Shown here in pieces: positions 1-5,472 of a stretch of 5,472 nucleotides of DNA. Source of the stretch: an uncultured Eubacteriales bacterium (lineage in GTDB: Bacteria > Bacillota > Clostridia > Oscillospirales > UMGS1783); contig USJY01000118.1 in assembly GCA_900555065.1 (NCBI GenBank), forward strand, positions 1 through 5,472. Reading direction: 5' to 3'. The position numbers and the translations under genes are program-made. Every line of letters begins with the position of its first letter. Position 1 is the stretch's first letter. The notes beneath the pieces are model-generated. The model had not been told where the DNA came from. It did not search any database and worked only from the letters and a program-made list of their open reading frames with translations.

Positions 1-102
1 ACCCGCGTCCACGCCCGCATCCGCACCCGCGCCCGCGCCCACACCTGCGCCCGCACCCGCGTCCACGCCCGCGCCCGCGCCTGTGCCCGCGCCTGCGCCC
101 AC
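1..102 (+). repeat. Degenerate hexanucleotide repeat encoding a (Pro/Ser)-(Ala/Thr) dipeptide tract
   Basis: Seventeen consecutive 6-bp units close to NCCCGC run from the left edge and end abruptly at base 102. An 18-bp segment at 1-18 recurs exactly at 55-72, suggesting a 54-bp higher-order period of nine hexamers. In the methyltransferase frame every unit is one dipeptide: mostly Pro-Ala, with Ser-Thr, Ser-Ala, Pro-Thr and one Pro-Val. Several differences between units are silent third-position changes (CCC/CCT, GCG/GCA), which fits a translated tract. Such sequences usually form extended, flexible linkers. The left limit is unknown because the repeat meets the window edge. Confidence 0.9.
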
Positions 103-799
103 GGTATCTGACCCTTCGCTTGAGCCTATGTCCGCCTTTTTTACGGCGCGCGTTCAGGAATATGACGCGCATATGCTCAACAATGTGCCTGGCTGCCGGG
201 AAGGGTATGCGAAAATGTCGGCGCTTCTCTATACTTATGCACAGTCCCATGCCGGTTCACCGCTGCGCCTTCTCGACCTCGGCTGCGGCACAGGCCTGGA
301 ATTGGATGAAATCTTCCGCCTGCTGCCTGATACGGAAGTAACGGGCGTCGACCTCGCATGCGCCATGCTTAACCGCCTGCGTGAAAAACATGGGGATAAA
401 CGGCTGCATTTAATCTGCGGCAGTTACTTTGAAGTGGACTTCGGCCAAAATGCGTTTGACTGCGCCGTTTCCTTTCAGTCTTTGCACCACTTTTCCCATG
501 CGGACAAGTCCGGCCTGTACCGCCGCGTTTTTCAGGCGTTGCGTCCGGGTGGTCTGTATATAGAGTGCGACTATATGGTGGAAACGCAGCGGGAGGAGGA
601 CTTCTGGTTTGCGGAAAACGCACGGATTCGCGCGGCGCAGGGCGTGCCGACCGGCGCGTTTTATCACTTTGACACGCCGTGCACAGTGGAAAACCAGATT
701 CGGCTGCTGCTTGGCGCGGGATTTTCTCCTGTTGAGCGGGTGTTCCGTGCGCAGAATACAACCATGCTGACCGCCCTCCGTCCGGTTTCCCCGAAGTAG
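2..799 (+). CDS. Class I SAM-dependent methyltransferase with N-terminal Pro/Ala-rich tract (left end open)
   Basis: Predicted to transfer a methyl group from S-adenosylmethionine; the substrate is unknown and the protein looks cytosolic. Seen, numbering from the GTG at 83: SAM-binding motif I LLDLGCGTG (63-71), an acidic residue ending strand 2 in VTGVDL (D90), a motif IV-like region ending QSLHHF (132-137) and LRPGG (153-157). The block from MSAFFTARVQEYDAHMLNN (M16, ATG at 128) onward matches a methyltransferase family common in Clostridia that normally begins about there. Start is uncertain: neither the GTG at 83 nor the ATG at 128 has a Shine-Dalgarno sequence, and the frame is open through a Pro/Ala repeat to base 2. 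It may therefore enter from outside the window as a fusion or long linker. If the ATG at 128 is used, the protein is 223 residues. It converges on the 3D-domain gene, with a shared hairpin between. Family assignment is firm; start and substrate are not. Confidence 0.85.
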   Translation, partial: PASTPASAPAPAPTPAPAPASTPAPAPVPAPAPTVSDPSLEPMSAFFTARVQEYDAHMLNNVPGCREGYAKMSALLYTYAQSHAGSPLRLLDLGCGTGLELDEIFRLLPDTEVTGVDLACAMLNRLREKHGDKRLHLICGSYFEVDFGQNAFDCAVSFQSLHHFSHADKSGLYRRVFQALRPGGLYIECDYMVETQREEDFWFAENARIRAAQGVPTGAFYHFDTPCTVENQIRLLLGAGFSPVERVFRAQNTTMLTALRPVSPK

Positions 800-815
800 G
801 CAGTTGCGCAATAAA

Positions 816-855
816 CAGGGGTGCCGCAAACCGTGAACGGTTTGCGGCACCCCTG
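816..855. terminator. Perfect 18-bp hairpin between convergent genes, probable bidirectional terminator
   Basis: The arms 816-833 and 838-855 are perfectly complementary over 18 bp around a 4-base TGAA loop. The hairpin starts 17 bases after the methyltransferase stop and lies 25 bases beyond the stop of the opposing 3D gene, where a shared terminator is expected. The following T tract is weak: TTTATT on the minus strand and essentially none on the plus strand. Termination, or protection of the 3' ends, is therefore inferred from position and stem strength. Confidence 0.8.
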
Positions 856-879
856 CATCATCATTCAAAGGAGGCAATA

Positions 880-1890
880 TCAGGAAATAACGTAAACGCG
901 AAGATTTCTGCGTCCGAACTGAATAGCCTGACTATATGTGTCGAGGTAAATGTCCACCTTATTGCCTTTAATCGCGCCGCCCGTATCGGCCGCCACGGCA
1001 TAACCGTAGACATAGGCGCCGTCTTCGCTCTCAATATAAAGCTGAGAGCCGAGGGGGATGACGCGCGGATCAACAGCGACGCGTCCATACTGCGCGGGCA
1101 GGCCGGAGGCGGTGATTCCGCCGCCTGTATATGCGGTCGCTTCGCAGATCAGCACGCGGCTGTACTCCGTCGGCGCGCCGGGATTCGGCTGTGTGACAAC
1201 GGTTTCACCCGTTCCGGCAGGAGAGGGAATGACGCTTCGGATGACGGTGGCCGTCGGCTCCTGAATCACGACGCTGTCCAGCTCCACTTTCTCAGTGAGC
1301 ACGCCGTTTACGTATTTACATTGGAACGTCGTTTCCCGTACGCCGACTTTCCCCGGAATTTCAAAGGTTTCGCCGCCGTCTGATTTGTCTACGACGGGAG
1401 GCGCGATTTCTTCCTGTACCGTCTGTGTCTTGATCGCGATGCGGTCGACCGCCACCGACGTATCGTCGCTGATCACCGTCTGCAGAGTCGGCTGCACCGT
1501 ATCGTTTTCACCAAGCGTAATACCGGCCTGCGCAAACAGGTTTTCCACTGTGCCGCCCGTGGTGTAATATTCCCGCGTATGCCCGTCTATTGCAACAGTT
1601 ACCTTGTGCGTATCGCGAATGGATATAAGCTGGCTCCGGTATGCAAGCGGCTCAATATAGAGCGTGTCCACGGGATCGATGTCTATATTGTGCTGCATTA
1701 GAATGCCGTCTACGTCATTGCTGTGGGTCCGTATATATACTGTACTGCCGTCCGCTTCGACTTGATACCGGTTAAGCGTGACATGGCCGACCAGAATGGC
1801 AGTCACAGCCAACAGCGCGAAAACCGCTGTAATGATGAGCGGGTTTGATAGAACGCTCTTCCATATGTGTGACTTGAACTTGTCTTCCAT
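880..1890 (-). CDS. Membrane-anchored DUF348/G5/3D-domain protein (YabE-like), putative peptidoglycan-remodelling enzyme
   Basis: A 336-residue protein predicted to be anchored in the membrane and act outside the cell on peptidoglycan. Domains seen: a short basic N-terminus; one transmembrane segment at about 17-37 with no obvious cleavage site; two DUF348 repeats (about 42-84 and 95-151, the second with a GGTVENLFAQAGITLGEND core); a G5 domain (about 150-222) containing IPGKVGVRETTFQCKYVNG; a Pro/Gly/Thr linker (about 221-243); and a C-terminal 3D domain (about 246-335). The three name-giving aspartates are visible: D274 in AVDPRVIPLG, D302 in AADTGGAIKGN and D313 in KVDIY. The 3D fold is related to the MltA lytic transglycosylase core, so glycan-strand cleavage is likely but inferred. 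The order resembles B. subtilis YabE, which I recall as having more DUF348 copies. The start is the ATG at 1890, not the in-frame ATG at 1914, because the ribosome binding site lies between them. It has its own promoter region and is isolated from dapL by two terminators. Confidence 0.92.
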   Translation of the reverse strand: MEDKFKSHIWKSVLSNPLIITAVFALLAVTAILVGHVTLNRYQVEADGSTVYIRTHSNDVDGILMQHNIDIDPVDTLYIEPLAYRSQLISIRDTHKVTVAIDGHTREYYTTGGTVENLFAQAGITLGENDTVQPTLQTVISDDTSVAVDRIAIKTQTVQEEIAPPVVDKSDGGETFEIPGKVGVRETTFQCKYVNGVLTEKVELDSVVIQEPTATVIRSVIPSPAGTGETVVTQPNPGAPTEYSRVLICEATAYTGGGITASGLPAQYGRVAVDPRVIPLGSQLYIESEDGAYVYGYAVAADTGGAIKGNKVDIYLDTYSQAIQFGRRNLRVYVIS

Positions 1891-1898
1891 GGCAGATT

Positions 1899-1905
1899 CC
1901 TCCTT
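1899..1905 (-). promoter_or_regulatory. Ribosome binding site that decides the 3D-protein start
   Basis: On the minus strand AAGGAGG sits 8 bases before the ATG at 1890, which is near-ideal. It falls inside the longer reading frame that starts at 1914. That upstream ATG has no Shine-Dalgarno sequence, so the eight extra residues are probably not translated. Confidence 0.9.
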
Positions 1906-1926
1906 CCAGAGCATATTTGCGGTGGA

Positions 1927-1935
1927 ATTCTAACA
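1927..1935 (-). promoter_or_regulatory. Candidate extended -10 promoter of the 3D-domain gene
   Basis: The minus strand reads TGTTAGAAT, an extended -10 (TGN) followed by a hexamer matching TATAAT at five of six positions. A TTGTAA that could act as a weak -35 lies 19 bases upstream and overlaps the downstream half of the WalR-type box. Transcription would start near 1920, giving a leader of about 30 bases with the ribosome binding site well placed. Weak -35, long spacer and extended -10 fit an activator-dependent promoter, but this is inference. Confidence 0.5.
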
Positions 1936-1950
1936 AAAGTCCTTCAGACG

Positions 1951-1967
1951 GTTACAATTCTATTACA
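1951..1967 (-). promoter_or_regulatory. WalR (YycF)-type binding site upstream of the 3D-domain gene
   Basis: The minus strand reads TGTAAT, five bases, TGTAAC. This direct repeat matches the known WalR box, TGT(A/T)A(A/T/C)-N5-TGT(A/T)A(A/T/C), at every defined position. WalR controls cell-wall hydrolases in low-GC Gram-positives, including the 3D-domain gene yocH in B. subtilis, so the target fits. The downstream half-site sits near the -35 of the extended -10 promoter (activation), while the box also overlaps the -10 of the upstream candidate promoter (repression). No regulator is visible in the window. Confidence 0.5.
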
Positions 1968-1985
1968 ATCCCATGGAAATTACAA
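1957..1985 (-). promoter_or_regulatory. Alternative sigma-A-like promoter of the 3D-domain gene
   Basis: On the minus strand TTGTAA (1985-1980, four of six to TTGACA) is separated by 17 bases from TAGAAT (1962-1957, five of six to TATAAT). Spacing is ideal. Its -10 lies inside the WalR-type box, so a bound regulator would block it. It competes as an interpretation with the extended -10 promoter further downstream; AT-rich DNA upstream may help either. Confidence 0.4.
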
Positions 1986-2098
1986 GCCCTCATAGTATAT
2001 TAAAAATATATCATATTGCAATATTAATAATATACATAACCCCACGCAATTACGTATATTTCTCAGTTTATTTACAAAACGCCGTCCCAAATTCAAAG

Positions 2099-2130
2099 AG
2101 AAAAAAGGCTGTTTTTGAATTTAAACAGCC
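2099..2130 (-). terminator. Second, distal terminator of the GS-dapL operon
   Basis: On the minus strand an 8-bp stem GGCTGTTT/AAACAGCC (arms 2123-2130 and 2107-2114) encloses an 8-base loop and is followed at once by six T and then CTCTTTG. This is a standard Rho-independent terminator, about 30 bases beyond the first one. It probably backs up the first terminator and shields the 3D gene from read-through. Confidence 0.8.
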
Positions 2131-2160
2131 AATATATGAGATTATTTTGCCTTCATAAGG

Positions 2161-2196
2161 GGGAATAAAAACCGCCGTCCGGAAAGGACGGCGGTT
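2161..2196 (-). terminator. First Rho-independent terminator after dapL
   Basis: A perfect 11-bp GC-rich stem (arms 2170-2180 and 2186-2196) with a 5-base loop lies about 20 bases past the dapL stop. On the minus strand the stem runs into a T-rich tail (TTTTTATT, including paired bases of the arm). Stem strength, T tract and position mark it as the main operon terminator. Confidence 0.88.
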
Positions 2197-2216
2197 GCGT
2201 ATGGATATGTCGTCAT

Positions 2217-3398
2217 TCAAAACAGGCTTTTGATGCGCTCAACTGCTTTTACGGTGTTTTCGCGCGTGCCGAAGGCAGTCAGGCGGAAGAAACCTTCGCC
2301 ATGTTCGCCGAAGCCCTGGCCCGGCGTGCCGACGACATAGACGCGGTTGATGAGCAGATCGAATAGATCCCACGATTTGAGCCCATCGGGGCACTTCAGC
2401 CAGATATACGGCGCGTTCACGCCTCCGTAGGCCGTAAAGCCGGCGGCCGCGAGCCCCTCGCGGATAATCTTTGCATTGTCCATGTAATAGCCGATCGTCT
2501 CTTTGATCTGCGCCTGGCCCGCCTCGGTGTAGACGGCCTGCGCGCCACGCTGTACAATATAGGACACGCCGTTGAATTTCGTAGCCTGTCTGCGGGCCCA
2601 GTAACCGTTGAGGCTCACGCCGTTTCTGGAAAGCTGTTTTGGGACGACGGCGTAGGCGCAGCGGGTGCCGGTGAACCCCGCGGTTTTGCTGAAACTTCGG
2701 AATTCAATCGCGCACTGTTTCGCGCCCTCGATCTCATAGATACTGTGCGGTATCCCGGGTTCAGTGATAAAGGCCTCGTACGCCGAGTCGAAGAGAATCA
2801 CCGCGTCGTGTTTTAACGCATAGTCCACCCAGGCCTGCAGCGAGTCGCGGCCCATGGCTGCGCCGGTGGGGTTGTTGGGCGAGCAGAGATAGATCATATC
2901 CGCGTGGAAATCGGGGGGGACAGGGCAAAACCCGCCCGCCTCGTCCAGCGGCACAAATTTAACCGTCCTGCCCGCCATGACGTTGGAGTCAAAATAAACG
3001 GGATAAACCGGATCGGTAATCAGCACCGTGTTGTCCGCAGCGAAAATGTCTCCTATATTTCCCACGTCGCTTTTCGCGCCGTCTGAGATGAAAATCTCAT
3101 CCGTCCCGATCTGAACGCCCCGCGCCGCATAGTCGCCTACAGCGATTGCCTCACGCAGGAAAGCGTAGCCGGGATCGGGCCCATAACCGTGAAAGCCTTC
3201 GGCAGTACCCATTTCGTCAACAGCCCGATGCATGGCTTCGACGACGGCGGGCGCAAGCGGGCGCGTCACGTCTCCGATGCCGAGACTGATCAAGTCCTTG
3301 TCGGGGTTGGCTTCGCTGAAAGCCGTCACGCGCTGCTTAATGGTCGCGAACAGGTAGTTGTCCTTTAAATTCTGGAAAAACAGGTTCATATTAGCCAT
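2217..3398 (-). CDS. dapL: LL-diaminopimelate aminotransferase (DapL)
   Basis: A PLP-dependent class I/II aminotransferase that converts tetrahydrodipicolinate plus glutamate to LL-2,6-diaminopimelate and 2-oxoglutarate in one step (EC 2.6.1.83). This bypasses the succinyl or acetyl branches of the lysine/meso-DAP pathway; it is cytosolic. At 393 residues it is close to the family's usual size of about 400. Seen: DapL-type N-terminus with [12 protein letters not shown] (37-48), EGFHGYGP (67-74), [11 protein letters not shown] (104-114), ITDPVYPVY (127-135), the SPNNPTG motif (173-179), DSAYEAF (204-210, PLP-contacting Asp and Tyr), the Schiff-base lysine K238 in [12 protein letters not shown], and [11 protein letters not shown] (370-380), whose Arg should bind the substrate carboxylate. 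No expected residue is missing. The ATG at 3398 is chosen because AAAGGA lies 8 bases upstream, overlapping the end of the preceding gene. It follows glutamine synthetase III by 15 bp on the same strand and is the last gene before two tandem terminators. Confidence 0.96.
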   Translation of the reverse strand: MANMNLFFQNLKDNYLFATIKQRVTAFSEANPDKDLISLGIGDVTRPLAPAVVEAMHRAVDEMGTAEGFHGYGPDPGYAFLREAIAVGDYAARGVQIGTDEIFISDGAKSDVGNIGDIFAADNTVLITDPVYPVYFDSNVMAGRTVKFVPLDEAGGFCPVPPDFHADMIYLCSPNNPTGAAMGRDSLQAWVDYALKHDAVILFDSAYEAFITEPGIPHSIYEIEGAKQCAIEFRSFSKTAGFTGTRCAYAVVPKQLSRNGVSLNGYWARRQATKFNGVSYIVQRGAQAVYTEAGQAQIKETIGYYMDNAKIIREGLAAAGFTAYGGVNAPYIWLKCPDGLKSWDLFDLLINRVYVVGTPGQGFGEHGEGFFRLTAFGTRENTVKAVERIKSLF

Positions 3399-3406
3399 AA
3401 ATCAGG

Positions 3407-3413
3407 TCCTTTC
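3407..3413 (-). promoter_or_regulatory. dapL ribosome binding site abutting the glutamine synthetase stop
   Basis: On the minus strand GAAAGGA directly follows the TGA of the glutamine synthetase gene and stands 8 bases before the dapL ATG. There is no room for a promoter or terminator between the two genes, so dapL is very probably translated from the same mRNA. Confidence 0.8.
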
Positions 3414-5472
3414 TCACATTCTGAACATCAGGTCAAAGTAAGAGGGGATGGGCCATGCCGCCTCGTCCGTGTTCTGCTCCAGCGAATCGCACAGGCCGCG
3501 CAGCGTCTCCATTGCGGGCACAACGTTTCGGTGGAACGCCCGCGCTTTTTCGTAAGGATCCGTCAGATCCCTGGCCCGTTCGACCTGTTCTTCGAGACTG
3601 CGGCAGGCGGCGCGCATTTCGCCCAGCGCGGCGGTCATCTGCGCCACGTCGGACCGGTATACCTCCGTCTCGCCGCCGACGCTGCGGATCGATTCGGCGG
3701 CGGTCGCCAGGTCTCCCGCGTAGCGCATAATTGCAGGGATAACCTGCCTGCGCACCATCTCAGCCATGGTCTGCGCTTCAATGTTGATGGTCTTCGCGTA
3801 TTTTTCGAGCTCTATCTCATAGCGTGCCATGCACTCTGTCCGGGAGAATATCCCGCCCCGCTCGAACATTTTCAGGTTCTTCTCGTCCTTAATCACCGGG
3901 ATTACGTCCACGGCGCAGGCAAAGTTGGGCAGGCCGCGCCGGGCCGCCTCTTTCACCCATTTATCAGAGTAGTTGTTGCCGTTGAAAATAATCCTGCCAT
4001 GCTCGGTCAGCGTGCGTTTGATCAAAGTCAGCAGCGCGGCGGCCGATCCGTTCGCCGCCTCCAGCTCCTCTGCGAATCCGCGCAGTGTGTCCGCAACGAT
4101 CGCATTGAGGACTGTGCAGGAATCCGCTACGGAGGCGGAAGACCCACACATGCGGAACTCGAACTTGTTCCCTGTGAAAGCGAACGGGGAGGTGCGGTTG
4201 CGGTCGGTGTTGTCTTTGGGCAGCGGCGGCAGGGAAGACACCCCGGTTTTCAGCGCGTTGCCGTCGCGTACCACGTGCGCGTTGCCGCTGACGATGGAGT
4301 CCACCACGCTTCCCAGTTCGTCGCCCAGAAATACGGATACAATCGCGGGCGGCGCTTCATTGCCGCCGAGGCGCAGGTCATTGCCCGGCACGGCGATCGA
4401 AAACCGGAGCAGGTCGGCGTAGTCGTCCACCGCCTTGATCACAGCGGATAAAAACAGCAAAAACCGCGTGTTTTCCATCGGCGTCTCGCCCGGATCGAGC
4501 AGCACTTCGCCGTCGTCGGTCGACAGCGACCAGTTGTTGTGCTTGCCCGAACCGTTGACCCCTGCGAACGGCTTTTCATGGAGCAGGCAGGCAAGCCCGT
4601 GCCGTTTTGCGATCTGGCGCATAAGGATCATGATCAGCTGGTTGTGGTCGCAGGCGATATTCGCCGTCGCATAGACCGGCGCCAGCTCATGCTGGGCGGG
4701 CGCGACTTCGTTATGTCTGGTTTTGGAGGGCACGCCGAGCTTCCAAAGCTCTCTGTCCAGCTCCTGCATGAACGCGTTGACGCGCAGTTTAATCCGTCCG
4801 TAATAGTGGTCGTCGAGCTCCTGCCCCTTGGCTGGCTTCGCGCCGATGAGCGTCCGTCCGCAGAGCATGAGGTCTTTTCGCTGCTCGTAGAATTTGCGGT
4901 CTACGAGGAAGTACTCCTGTTCCGGCCCGCAGGTCGCCGTTACTTTACGCGACGTCGTATTCCCGAGCAGGCGCAGAATCCGGAGCGACTGGCGGCTGAG
5001 CGCCTCCATAGACCGCAGCAGCGGTGTTTTTTTGTCAAGCGCGTCGCCGTTGTAGGAGCAGAACGCAGTGGGGATATAAAGCACCCCGTCCTTGATAAAC
5101 GCGGGCGACGTACAGTCCCATGCCGTATAACCGCGGGCCTCAAACGTATCCCGCAGCCCGCCGGAAGGGAAGCTGGACGCATCCGTCTCGCCGCGTATAA
5201 GCATTTTCCCGGAGAACTCCAGAATGGCCTTACCGTCGGTATCCGGCTGCAGGAAGGAGTCGTGCCGCTCGGCGGTGATGCCGGTCAGCGGCTGAAACCA
5301 GTGCGTAAAATGGGTGGCTCCGTTTTCAACCGCCCAATCGCGCATAGCGGCCGCTACCTCATCTGCAATGGAAGGTTCCAACGAAGTCCCCTCATTGACC
5401 GTATGCTTGAGAGACTGGTATATGTGATCAGGCAGTCGTTGTTTCATCACCACGTCGTTAAATACGCAGCTG
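3414..5472 (-). CDS. glnN: Glutamine synthetase type III (GlnN family), N-terminus beyond window
   Basis: ATP-dependent cytosolic ligation of ammonium to glutamate, giving glutamine (EC 6.3.1.2). Type III enzymes are about 700-730 residues, much longer than type I, and are typical of Bacteroides, Clostridia and cyanobacteria. About 685 codons are visible. Numbering from the GTG at 5453: the type III N-domain with [18 protein letters not shown] (48-65) and SFPSGGLR (94-101); catalytic-barrel motifs CGPEQEYF (175-182), [13 protein letters not shown] (247-259), [10 protein letters not shown] (300-309), [11 protein letters not shown] (360-370) and [16 protein letters not shown] (419-434); and a long helical C-terminal region (about 540-660) ending in [12 protein letters not shown]. 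The GTG at 5453 is not the true start: the upstream codons read S-C-V-F-N-D, continuous with the conserved family N-terminus (VFND..M..RLP), and no stop intervenes before the edge. Perhaps 10-25 residues are missing. First visible gene of an operon with dapL. No promoter is in view, so nitrogen regulation cannot be judged. Confidence 0.95.
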   Translation of the reverse strand, partial: SCVFNDVVMKQRLPDHIYQSLKHTVNEGTSLEPSIADEVAAAMRDWAVENGATHFTHWFQPLTGITAERHDSFLQPDTDGKAILEFSGKMLIRGETDASSFPSGGLRDTFEARGYTAWDCTSPAFIKDGVLYIPTAFCSYNGDALDKKTPLLRSMEALSRQSLRILRLLGNTTSRKVTATCGPEQEYFLVDRKFYEQRKDLMLCGRTLIGAKPAKGQELDDHYYGRIKLRVNAFMQELDRELWKLGVPSKTRHNEVAPAQHELAPVYATANIACDHNQLIMILMRQIAKRHGLACLLHEKPFAGVNGSGKHNNWSLSTDDGEVLLDPGETPMENTRFLLFLSAVIKAVDDYADLLRFSIAVPGNDLRLGGNEAPPAIVSVFLGDELGSVVDSIVSGNAHVVRDGNALKTGVSSLPPLPKDNTDRNRTSPFAFTGNKFEFRMCGSSASVADSCTVLNAIVADTLRGFAEELEAANGSAAALLTLIKRTLTEHGRIIFNGNNYSDKWVKEAARRGLPNFACAVDVIPVIKDEKNLKMFERGGIFSRTECMARYEIELEKYAKTINIEAQTMAEMVRRQVIPAIMRYAGDLATAAESIRSVGGETEVYRSDVAQMTAALGEMRAACRSLEEQVERARDLTDPYEKARAFHRNVVPAMETLRGLCDSLEQNTDEAAWPIPSYFDLMFRM

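Larger units (their letters stand above)
1891..2216. other. Gene-free intergenic region, AT-rich in its middle
   Basis: These 326 bases separate dapL from the next minus-strand gene. From the 3D-gene side they hold its ribosome binding site, two candidate promoters and a WalR-type box (1899-1985), an AT-rich stretch (about 1990-2100), and two minus-strand terminators (2099-2130 and 2161-2196). The AT-rich part includes the perfect 12-bp palindrome ATATTGCAATAT (2013-2024) and the inverted repeat GTATATTA/TAATATAC (1995-2002 and 2028-2035). These could be regulator sites or UP-element-like DNA, or simply chance in AT-rich sequence. The only open frame, 1973-2158 on the plus strand, has no ribosome binding site and runs through a terminator, so I do not call it a gene. 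Confidence 0.75.

Noticed and set aside
1..102. CRISPR array or other non-coding tandem array
   Set aside because: Units are 6 bp with no spacers, and the sequence is an in-frame dipeptide-coding tract rather than a repeat-spacer structure.
867..874. AAAGGAGG on the plus strand, resembling a strong ribosome binding site
   Set aside because: No start codon follows at usable spacing and the downstream DNA is the minus-strand 3D gene; probably coincidental.
410..877. 155-codon minus-strand open frame opposite the methyltransferase
   Set aside because: Antisense to a gene with clear methyltransferase motifs, crosses the terminator hairpin, and shows no family features.
1912..1914. ATG at 1914 as start of the 3D-domain protein
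   Set aside because: The AAGGAGG ribosome binding site lies downstream of it and is ideally spaced for the ATG at 1890.
1973..2158. 61-codon open frame on the plus strand in the intergenic region
   Set aside because: No ribosome binding site, low-complexity AT-driven composition, and it runs through the minus-strand terminator hairpin; no recognisable protein features.
3531..4451. 306-codon open frame on the plus strand
   Set aside because: Lies wholly antisense to the conserved catalytic region of glutamine synthetase III; long antisense frames are common in GC-rich genes and this one has no recognisable motif.
5451..5453. GTG as start of glutamine synthetase
   Set aside because: The six codons upstream to the window edge continue the conserved type III N-terminus (VFND), so the gene extends beyond the window.

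Overview
This 5.47-kb window looks like the chromosome of a fairly GC-rich (by eye) Gram-positive anaerobe of the Clostridia/Oscillospiraceae type. That placement is inferred from gene content: a type III glutamine synthetase, a DapL diaminopimelate aminotransferase, a membrane-anchored YabE-like DUF348/G5/3D cell-wall protein, strong AGGAGG-type ribosome binding sites and hairpin-plus-T terminators. No species can be named. There is no rRNA, tRNA, CRISPR array or mobile element.

Layout, left to right. Bases 1-102 are a degenerate hexanucleotide repeat that encodes a Pro/Ala(Ser/Thr) dipeptide tract, in frame with a class I SAM-dependent methyltransferase (+ strand) ending at 799. The frame is open to the left edge, so this may be the C-terminal part of a larger protein. 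A perfect 18-bp hairpin (816-855) separates it from the convergent minus-strand gene at 880-1890, an N-terminally anchored DUF348-DUF348-G5-3D protein predicted to act on peptidoglycan. Bases 1891-2216 hold no gene. They contain that gene's ribosome binding site, two candidate promoters, a perfect match to the WalR (YycF) box, an AT-rich stretch with a palindrome, and two tandem minus-strand terminators. The terminators close a two-gene minus-strand operon: glutamine synthetase III (runs off the right edge at 5472, stop at 3414), then dapL (3398-2217), with only 15 bp between them.

How the genes work together (inference). Glutamine synthetase assimilates ammonium. DapL uses glutamate as amino donor to make LL-diaminopimelate, the precursor of lysine and of the peptidoglycan cross-linking residue. 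The 3D protein probably cleaves or remodels peptidoglycan under its own promoter, possibly under WalR control. The methyltransferase substrate is unknown. I see no clearly new multi-gene system. The most unusual items are the Pro/Ala repeat fused in frame to the methyltransferase and the WalR-type box before the 3D gene.
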